NCBI RefSeq assembly: GCF_006540085.1 | Contig: NZ_BJOG01000002.1 | Span: 1 to 64,000, forward strand | DNA: 64,000 bases | Origin: Microbacterium oxydans | GTDB taxonomy: Bacteria > Actinomycetota > Actinomycetes > Actinomycetales > Microbacteriaceae | Direction of reading: 5' to 3' | Translations under genes and position numbers: made by a program | The notes under the pieces: generated by a model | Told to the model about the DNA's origin: nothing | Seen by the model: only the letters and a program-made list of their open reading frames with translations | The model's database searches: none | Shown: positions 59,100-64,000 of the stretch, piece by piece | Numbering within the stretch: position 1 is the first letter of the stretch | Layout: each line of letters begins with the position of its first letter

Positions 59100-59224
59100 T
59101 CGCGCCCATCATGACCCCGACGCCCGCCGAGGCTGCTGCAGCGATGCCGCCGCTCACCGATGACCAGTGCGCCCGGATCGCTGCTCTGCTGTCGTCGGGC
59201 ATACCGAGGAAGGCAGCATCATGA
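59096..59224 (+). CDS. Small protein of the element, 42 residues
   Basis: GTG 59096 overlaps the preceding stop, and the TGA overlaps the next ATG (ATGA at 59221), so the frame is held by coupling on both sides. The product ends LTDDQCARIAALLSSGIPRKAAS, a short helical motif like those of small phage proteins. Function unknown. Confidence 0.6.
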   Translation: MIAPIMTPTPAEAAAAMPPLTDDQCARIAALLSSGIPRKAAS

Positions 59225-59427
59225 GCGCCGCTGACGAGAGCCTCGCCGCCGAGATCGCCGAGGCAGAGCGCATGCGCGCCGAGGGCATCGCGGAGTTCCA
59301 TCGCCTCTCGCTCCCGAAGTCGTCGCCGCTCCGGCTGAGCGAGCAGGAGCGCGCGGAGGCTGACGAAGCCCTGCGCGAGTTCGAAGATCGCCGCGCTCGC
59401 GGTGAGTGGTACGGCGAGGAGGACTGA
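59221..59427 (+). CDS. Small acidic helical protein of the element
   Basis: A 68-residue protein, mostly charged helix (ESLAAEIAEAERMRAEG, SEQERAEADEALREFEDRR), which could form a coiled coil. ATG 59221, coupled to the preceding gene. Function unknown. Confidence 0.65.
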   Translation: MSAADESLAAEIAEAERMRAEGIAEFHRLSLPKSSPLRLSEQERAEADEALREFEDRRARGEWYGEED

Positions 59428-59429
59428 CG

Positions 59430-60275
59430 ATGAACGACATTGAGCGGTCGTCGTTTCCATCGTTCGAGACCGTCCTTCTGCTGTGGGCGACGTACCTGCA
59501 CCTCGGGGAGCGGAGGCTCACGGCCTCGATGCTCACCGAGACGTGGATCGCGGCCCTGAAGGCGGCGGGATACTCGAAGGCTCGGAAGGGCTGGGACGGC
59601 TACGGCGCGAGCACCCGCACGTTGCCGTTCGTGATCGACCTTCCGTGCCCGTTCGAGCATCGCACCGCCGACCGGCGCAATCTCGCGCATCTGCGGCTGA
59701 TCGTGGAGGACACCGGTTGGGTCACAGTGGATCCCGATTCAGCGTGCGAGGGCTGCTACCCCGACTTGATCGAGAGGTGGTTGCTGACCTGCCCGAGATG
59801 TGAAGCCGATGAGACCAGTCGGCGGCACCAGCCCGGGCATGGTCTCCGCCACCGGTTCGATCCAGCCCTCGGAGTGATCGGTTCGACGGCGCCGCTGTCG
59901 TTCGTGCTGGATCAGGTTCTGCGCCTGCGGGACGAGGCGGAGGCGTTCGCATGGCTCGAATTCCCGGAGGCGGCAGCGGCGCACTGGAATCAGGTTCGCG
60001 TCGACGACACGACGATCACGACCGCCGACATGCTCGCGGAGCGCCGCGACTGGGCGCGGAAGGTGCTGGGTGCCGCCACCAAGCGACCCGCAGTGACCGC
60101 CTCGGCAGCGATGACGACCGATGAGGCCGCGGCGTGGCTGGACAAGCACGAGGTGCCGCCGACCGCCAGCCAGCGGGAGGCGCTGCGCCTGACTCATGGC
60201 CTGCCCGGGCGTCCTGCGAAGAACACCATCGAGGCCGCCCAGAGTCTCCGCAAAAGCCGTGCCACGGAGGCTTAG
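59430..60275 (+). CDS. Hypothetical protein with Cys pairs
   Basis: A 281-residue soluble protein that I do not recognise. CEGC and CPRC about 20 residues apart suggest a zinc site in the middle, and the C-terminal part is helical. ATG 59430 is two bases after the previous stop. It ends the small-gene operon at a strong hairpin. Confidence 0.7.
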   Translation: MNDIERSSFPSFETVLLLWATYLHLGERRLTASMLTETWIAALKAAGYSKARKGWDGYGASTRTLPFVIDLPCPFEHRTADRRNLAHLRLIVEDTGWVTVDPDSACEGCYPDLIERWLLTCPRCEADETSRRHQPGHGLRHRFDPALGVIGSTAPLSFVLDQVLRLRDEAEAFAWLEFPEAAAAHWNQVRVDDTTITTADMLAERRDWARKVLGAATKRPAVTASAAMTTDEAAAWLDKHEVPPTASQREALRLTHGLPGRPAKNTIEAAQSLRKSRATEA

Positions 60276-60276
60276 C

Positions 60277-60347
60277 GCCCTGCCCTGCCCATGCCCTGCA
60301 CCCCTCTCTACTTCGTAGAGGGGTGCTAGGGCAGGGCAGTGCAGGGC
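60277..60347. terminator. Terminator region in the element
   Basis: A 10-bp stem (60298-60307 with 60317-60326) is flanked by GCCCTGCCCTGCCC and GGGCAGGGCAG arms that can extend it. It ends the plus-strand operon and probably the minus-strand gene at 60374. Confidence 0.7.
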
Positions 60348-60373
60348 ACGCGCCACCGCGGCCCGGCAGAGGG

Positions 60374-60577
60374 CTAGCGGCGGGGAGTGACGCTGTAGAG
60401 GCCGGTGGCGACGAGAGCATCAACCTGGCGGCGGCCAGTCTCTCGGACGGCACCACCCGAGGGGGCGAGCGACGTCTGAAGGTCGCGGATCGAGGCGACG
60501 GCGGACGTCACCGGATTGGCTCGCATCGGGTCGAGGGTCATCGACATCGTGCGTGCGGTCATCTGCTGAGTGCTCAT
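60374..60577 (-). CDS. Small protein under a FadR-type operator
   Basis: A 67-residue protein (MSTQQMTARTMSMTLDP...). ATG 60577 follows GGAG by five bases. The promoter upstream contains TACTCT and the palindrome also found before the host GntR gene. Function unknown; the body is Met- and Thr-rich then basic. Confidence 0.6.
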   Translation of the reverse strand: MSTQQMTARTMSMTLDPMRANPVTSAVASIRDLQTSLAPSGGAVRETGRRQVDALVATGLYSVTPRR

Positions 60578-60602
60578 CGGGTCTCCATCCCTCGGACGTG
60601 CA

Positions 60603-60627
60603 TGTGGTCAGACCACAAGAGTACCTC
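60603..60627 (-). promoter_or_regulatory. FadR-type operator and -10 box inside the element
   Basis: TGTGGTC-A-GACCACA at 60603-60617 is the same 15-bp palindrome as at 44607-44621. Read on the minus strand it is preceded by GGTACTCT, as in the host promoter, with one extra T between. So box and operator are shared over some 23 bases. It reads toward the gene ending at 60374. Confidence 0.8.
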
Positions 60628-60736
60628 GTACCCCCATCGGGTATCACGGAAAAACCTGCTGTAGTACGCTGGCGTCTAGAGGGCATGATGCCTCAGCCCT
60701 CGAAGACGCTCGTCTGGCAGCAGGGCCGGAGCCTGA
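60628..60736 (+). promoter_or_regulatory. Divergent promoter gap in the element
   Basis: A TACGCT box at 60665-60670 may drive the rightward genes. A 44-codon frame starts at 60685 but overlaps the better gene at 60737, so I do not call it. Confidence 0.35.
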
Positions 60737-61114
60737 TTGACAGGCCCGCCGATGCCCACGAACGCAACATCCTCCCACCCCTCCAAGCCCGCGTCCGCGC
60801 CGCCCGCTCGCGGCGTTGACGCGTCGGTCGTCTCGGTAAGGCATCCCGGGCGACCCCAGCCCGTCGCGCGCGTGGAAACGGGACTGCACGCGCGCGGCGG
60901 GCATCCTCGACCAGAGCCGACGCCCGAGCAGGTGCGTCACGGCATCCGACGCACGGCGCTGGTCCCCTCGATCATCACCGTCCCCTGCACCGTCCATGAC
61001 GCCGCGGTCGGAGAGCCCTGCTACCGCCTCGGTGAAGGCGGCGCACGCGGCGTCTGCGGTGACCGCATCGAGTTCTGCGCTGAGCGCGTCAAGGCAAGGA
61101 TCGCTCAGCGATGA
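60737..61114 (+). CDS. Small zinc-finger-like protein of the element
   Basis: A 125-residue protein. The C-terminal half reads ITVPCTVHDAAVGEPCYR ... GVCGDRIEFC, four Cys in a pattern seen in small phage and actinobacterial mobile-element proteins. TTG 60737 follows GGAG by five bases; ATG 60752 is an alternative with no clear ribosome site. Overlaps the next gene by four bases. Confidence 0.65.
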   Translation: MTGPPMPTNATSSHPSKPASAPPARGVDASVVSVRHPGRPQPVARVETGLHARGGHPRPEPTPEQVRHGIRRTALVPSIITVPCTVHDAAVGEPCYRLGEGGARGVCGDRIEFCAERVKARIAQR

Positions 61115-61506
61115 GCACCCCGGCAGACCTCCGCGCCCGTCTGGTGAGCAGCCAGCAGGCCGCGAGCTCCGTGCCGATCGTCGGCCTCCTCGGAACCCCG
61201 CCTGCCGGTACGCCAGTCGGATACTCAGCATGGGCGGTCGGGTCACTCTTCGGTGACCGGCACGTCGTGATCATGCCGACCTTGGACGACAACGCGCCCG
61301 CCGTCGTTCTGGATCGCGTCGTCGCTCGCGTCCTCGCGACCGCCACCGGGTGCTGCCCGCTCTGCGGGCGCGCGGCGGGCGTGGACGTGCTGACACCGGG
61401 AGTCGTGGACGTGCGCCACGACGAGGGGTGCCCCGCGACCTTCGACGCCAGCGACTCGCGATGGTTCCCGGCCCTACACGCGAGTCACGAGGAGGACGAC
61501 CGATGA
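61111..61506 (+). CDS. Hypothetical protein with Cys motif
   Basis: A 131-residue protein; CCPLCGRAAGVDVL and DEGCPATF could bind zinc. Coupled by ATGA to the genes on both sides. Not recognised. Confidence 0.65.
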   Translation: MSTPADLRARLVSSQQAASSVPIVGLLGTPPAGTPVGYSAWAVGSLFGDRHVVIMPTLDDNAPAVVLDRVVARVLATATGCCPLCGRAAGVDVLTPGVVDVRHDEGCPATFDASDSRWFPALHASHEEDDR

Positions 61507-61874
61507 CCAGGAAGTACGCGCCGCGGCTCATCCCGGCGTCACACCACGTCACCCAGAGCGCCGAGCGATACCGCGAGATGCAGCGACCGGACCCCGCCCC
61601 CGAGAGCACGCCCGCGCCGGCCGCGTGGGAGCAGAAGCCCGAGCCCGAGGTGGCGCCGATTCCGAAGTACGGTCGCGTGCCCCGAGGGCTGCAGCCGCCC
61701 GCGCCGCCGCAGAAGTCGGCGGTGCTCGGCATGTTCGACCAAGCGCTGCAGAGCACGTCTGACCCCCAGGTGAAGCGACGCCTCCGCGCTGCTCAACGTG
61801 AGATGAGCGCGCAGATCGCGCGTGAGATCGCGGAACTCCCGCCGGGTGCTGACCCCAGCGCCTACGGCTACTGA
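61503..61874 (+). CDS. Hypothetical proline-rich protein
   Basis: A 123-residue protein: Pro-rich middle (PDPAPESTPAPAAWEQKPEPE) and a helical C-terminal part (DPQVKRRLRAAQREMSAQIA). Starts at ATG 61503 within the preceding stop. Not recognised. Confidence 0.65.
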   Translation: MTRKYAPRLIPASHHVTQSAERYREMQRPDPAPESTPAPAAWEQKPEPEVAPIPKYGRVPRGLQPPAPPQKSAVLGMFDQALQSTSDPQVKRRLRAAQREMSAQIAREIAELPPGADPSAYGY

Positions 61875-61896
61875 ACTTCGAGCGATAGGACCGATC

Positions 61897-62868
61897 ATGA
61901 CCACTACCATCGAACGCTCTCCCTGGACGTCTTTCCCCTCGGGGACTCTTCCCTGTGCAAGCTGCGGCGTCGCCGTGAGCGCCAATTCCGAGACGGAGGT
62001 CGAAGTCCTCCAGGTGTTCGGCCGGACCCGGCACGAGGGATACGCACCTCCGCGCCACGACCTGCACGTGACGCGCTGCGATGAGTGCCGACTGATCCGT
62101 CACAGCGCCGTCGACCTCCTCGGGGCTCACCCTGCGGTGCGCCAGCGGATCGGCGCGGCCGAGATCGCCGTTCACCGCCTCGAGTCCGCGCTATGCGCCC
62201 TCGACGCGTTGGGCACCACCGACGCCAAGACGATCGACCTTCTCACCACGACCGGCGCGGATCTGCTCCGCCTCATGGACGCGCTCACCGCGCCTGGCGT
62301 CCACGCTCGGTGGGCGGCGCTCGTGCGTGATGCGGACTTCGCCAACGCGCCCTCGACGCCCGCCTCACGCGCTCGCTGGTCGCACATCTCCCCTGAACAG
62401 CGCCGGGAGCTCCGGAACACGGCAGCGGGGCTCCTGGCGCGCCGCATCGAGAAGCCCGTGGACGTGCAGTGCGTCGACTACGACGGCAGCCCGTCGGGAT
62501 GCATGCTCTGCGGCGTCGGCGCAGTCCAGGCATTCCGAGATGACGCGGAGAGCGTTTGGACGCTCATGTCCGCGGACTCCGCGAGCATAGGCGGCCCCGG
62601 TCGGGCCGACTCTCTCGACGGCGTGGTCTGCCCTCGGTGCGACCACGCCATCGACCAGGCGCACGGCGTCGGCATTTCGGCGATGACGTTCAGCATCCGA
62701 TCCTTCCTCGGCGTGCCGTCGCACCTGCGGTCGTTGACCAACATCGACGGCCTGATCGGCTGGGCGGCGCTCCCCTCGGGCACCGCGCCGAACCGCGAGC
62801 CGTGGGGCCACCTCGACCTCGGAGAGCTTCGGGACGCCGCGGAAGCGCTGATCGGGCGCGCCGCGTAG
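61897..62868 (+). CDS. Hypothetical protein with three Cys pairs
   Basis: A 323-residue protein with CASCG near the N-terminus, CDEC, CMLCG and CPRC, so it may hold two zinc sites. The middle is helical. ATG 61897 follows AGGACCGATC. Last gene of the element; a terminator follows. Not recognised. Confidence 0.7.
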   Translation: MTTTIERSPWTSFPSGTLPCASCGVAVSANSETEVEVLQVFGRTRHEGYAPPRHDLHVTRCDECRLIRHSAVDLLGAHPAVRQRIGAAEIAVHRLESALCALDALGTTDAKTIDLLTTTGADLLRLMDALTAPGVHARWAALVRDADFANAPSTPASRARWSHISPEQRRELRNTAAGLLARRIEKPVDVQCVDYDGSPSGCMLCGVGAVQAFRDDAESVWTLMSADSASIGGPGRADSLDGVVCPRCDHAIDQAHGVGISAMTFSIRSFLGVPSHLRSLTNIDGLIGWAALPSGTAPNREPWGHLDLGELRDAAEALIGRAA

Positions 62869-62889
62869 CACTCGCCCCACCCCAATCCT

Positions 62890-62920
62890 CACGGCCCCGG
62901 AGACCTCCCCCGGGGCCGTG
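62890..62920 (+). terminator. Terminator at the right end of the element
   Basis: A perfect 11-bp stem (62890-62900 with 62910-62920) and nine-base loop. Confidence 0.8.
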
Positions 62921-63033
62921 ATGCATCTGTGCCACGCCGTCCGCGAGGCTGCGTACGGCTCGCTGGTGACGTGCGGCGGGCAACTCCATCGGAGTCGACC
63001 CAAAACGGGACGTTTCGGGAAAACCCCTGATCA
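62921..63033. other. Non-coding right end of the element
   Basis: About 110 bases without a gene or clear signal between the terminator and the attachment arm. Confidence 0.5.
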
Positions 63034-63075
63034 GGAATATGTCTAAAACTTGGTTTCTAGGACCAGGCGCCCTGC
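63034..63075. other. attR junction of the element
   Basis: The arm (63034-63060, ending GGTTTCTAG) is followed by the GA dinucleotide at 63061-63062 and then tadA sequence CCAGGCGCCC. It mirrors attL. Confidence 0.85.
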
Positions 63076-63798
63076 GTCGACGTCCGCCTCGACTCGGGCG
63101 TCCGTGTGCATGCCGTGCTCTCTCCGGTGTCGACGACAGGAACCGCGCTCTCGATACGCATCCCCCGGGTGCGCGCCGCGGACCTTCGATCCCTCTCTGC
63201 GCTCGGCGCGTTCGATGCGCGCCAAGAGGCCTGGCTTCTCGGCCTGGTGGCCGAGCGGGCGAACATCCTCATCACCGGGGGAACGGGAACGGGCAAGACC
63301 ACGCTGCTCTCCGCTCTGCTGTCCGAGGTCGCGCCGGGGGAGCGCATCGTGACGATCGAAGACGTCGCCGAACTGCGGCCGAGGCATCCGCACCACGTCG
63401 CTCTCGAGGCGAGGCAGCCGAATCTCGAGGGCGCCGGCGGCATCACGTTGAGCCGCCTGGTCCGTGAGTCTCTGCGCATGCGGCCGGATCGCCTGGTGGT
63501 CGGCGAGTGTCGCGGAGAAGAGGTCCGCGAGCTGCTCACCGCACTCAACACCGGACACGATGGCGGCGCAGGCACCCTGCACGCCAGCGGGCTCCGTGAC
63601 GTTCCCGCCCGCCTCGAAGCACTGGGCGCCCTCGCCGGCATGGATGCGGTGGCACTCGCGCGACAGGCCGTGAGCGCATTCACCATCGTCCTCCATCTCG
63701 ACCGTGCCCCCGGCGGCATCCGTCGGATCCGCCAGGCGGGCCGGCTCGTCATCGCAGCGGATCGGCTCGACATCGAGGAGGTGCAGCCGTGGCGGTGA
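63061..63798 (+). pseudogene. tadA: tadA/cpaF pilus ATPase, 3' part
   Basis: Holds the last 245 residues of the ATPase, with the Walker A GGTGTGKTT, the Asp box, VVGECRGEE and the His box GTLHASG. It has no proper start: GTG 63106 would give a truncated form without the N-terminal domain. Continuous with 56281-56553 when the element is removed. Confidence 0.92.
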
Positions 63799-64000
63799 GG
63801 CGATCTCCTCGCGCGGCGCAGCGGCGGGATGCGACCTCAGCGGACGCTGCGACGTCGGTGCAGACGCTGGCTGTGCTGCTGCAGGCCGGAGCGGTCCCCC
63901 TCGTCGCGTGGCGGCATCTCGCCGCCACCGACGACGTGCCAGCACGCGCCGTCGTCGATCGGCTCGATCGTGGCATCCCGCTCCTCGACGCCATCGAAGC
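63789..64000 (+). CDS. tadB: TadB-like pilus assembly protein, partial
   Basis: Begins at GTG 63789, overlapping the tadA stop by 10 bases, and runs off the window. The 70 visible residues include SVQTLAVLLQAGAVPLVAW, typical of the start of the T2SF domain in TadB/TadC. It confirms a Flp/Tad locus to the right. Confidence 0.75.
   Translation, partial: MAVRRSPRAAQRRDATSADAATSVQTLAVLLQAGAVPLVAWRHLAATDDVPARAVVDRLDRGIPLLDAIE

Larger units (their letters stand above)
56554..63060. mobile_element. 6,507-bp serine-recombinase element inserted in tadA
   Basis: The element is bounded by two copies of a GA dinucleotide (56554-56555 and 63061-63062), each next to a 27-base arm in inverted orientation. 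Rejoined ends would give an attP of about 56 bases, symmetric around GA, as large serine integrases use; the target rejoins to intact tadA. It carries a lipoprotein, the recombinase, an excisionase-like HTH protein and several small zinc-motif or unknown proteins. I see no conjugation, capsid or replication gene, so transfer would need a helper. Confidence 0.9.

Noticed and set aside
60685..60819. 44-codon frame at the start of the right half of the element
   Set aside because: It overlaps the better supported gene at 60737 in another frame and has no ribosome site.

Overview
The window is high-GC chromosomal DNA from an actinobacterium of the Microbacteriaceae, most likely Microbacterium. 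Supporting signs are many GTG/TTG starts, ATGA/GTGA gene overlaps, probable leaderless genes with a TAnnnT box about 6 bases before the start codon, a 6C RNA, a small actinobacterial SRP RNA, and a daptide-type RiPP cluster, a class first described from Microbacterium paraoxydans. The genus is an inference; no 16S rRNA gene is present.

Layout. 1-1300: leader, attenuator and the ribosomal stalk genes rplJ-rplL. 1405-6213: a LacI-type repressor divergent from a binding-protein-dependent sugar importer (lipoprotein plus two permeases, no ATPase), with palindromic operators between them. 6310-8916: reverse transsulfuration and methionine genes (cystathionine beta-synthase, then cystathionine gamma-synthase/lyase). 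9070-11766: an MFS exporter behind a perfect 20-bp palindrome, a PAP2 phosphatase and a GNAT acetyltransferase. 11789-12028: a duplicated terminator module and tRNA-Ser.

12199-21954 is a complete daptide-type cluster in one orientation: two paralogous recognition-type proteins, a class III aminotransferase, an iron-ADH-fold oxidative decarboxylase homologue, three precursor peptides all ending in Thr, a methyltransferase, an M50 membrane protease and a three-gene ABC exporter. The enzymes should turn the precursors' C-terminal Thr into a dimethylated amine, after which the leader is cut off and the product exported.

22006-44526 is mostly housekeeping: trhO; tgpA/DUF58/moxR on the minus strand; SRP RNA; a rhomboid protease; a lysozyme-like membrane protein; pta-ackA; a beta-phosphoglucomutase-type HAD with a GH65 disaccharide phosphorylase; dnaX-recR-eamA; lysC (with an internal start) and asd; mqo; tdk. 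44631-46623 is a FadR-type regulator with an alpha-hydroxy-acid dehydrogenase. 46662-53039 is a minus-strand block: a DUF1295 membrane protein, a HAD phosphatase, VanZ, tRNA-Pro, a frameshifted membrane protein, a metallophosphoesterase and a bifunctional PBP with PASTA domains. 53129-55866 has a DUF4177 protein and a RidA protein facing acs. A 6C RNA lies in the acs-tadA gap.

56281-64000: the tadA/cpaF pilus ATPase gene is split by a 6,507-bp element (56554-63060) carrying a large serine recombinase and about nine small genes of unknown role. Both junctions can be read to the base: a GA crossover dinucleotide is flanked by inverted arms, and removing the element restores one continuous tadA frame of 336 codons. 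The host FadR-type operator (a 15-bp palindrome with its -10 box) recurs in a promoter inside this element. tadB begins at 63789 and runs off the window.
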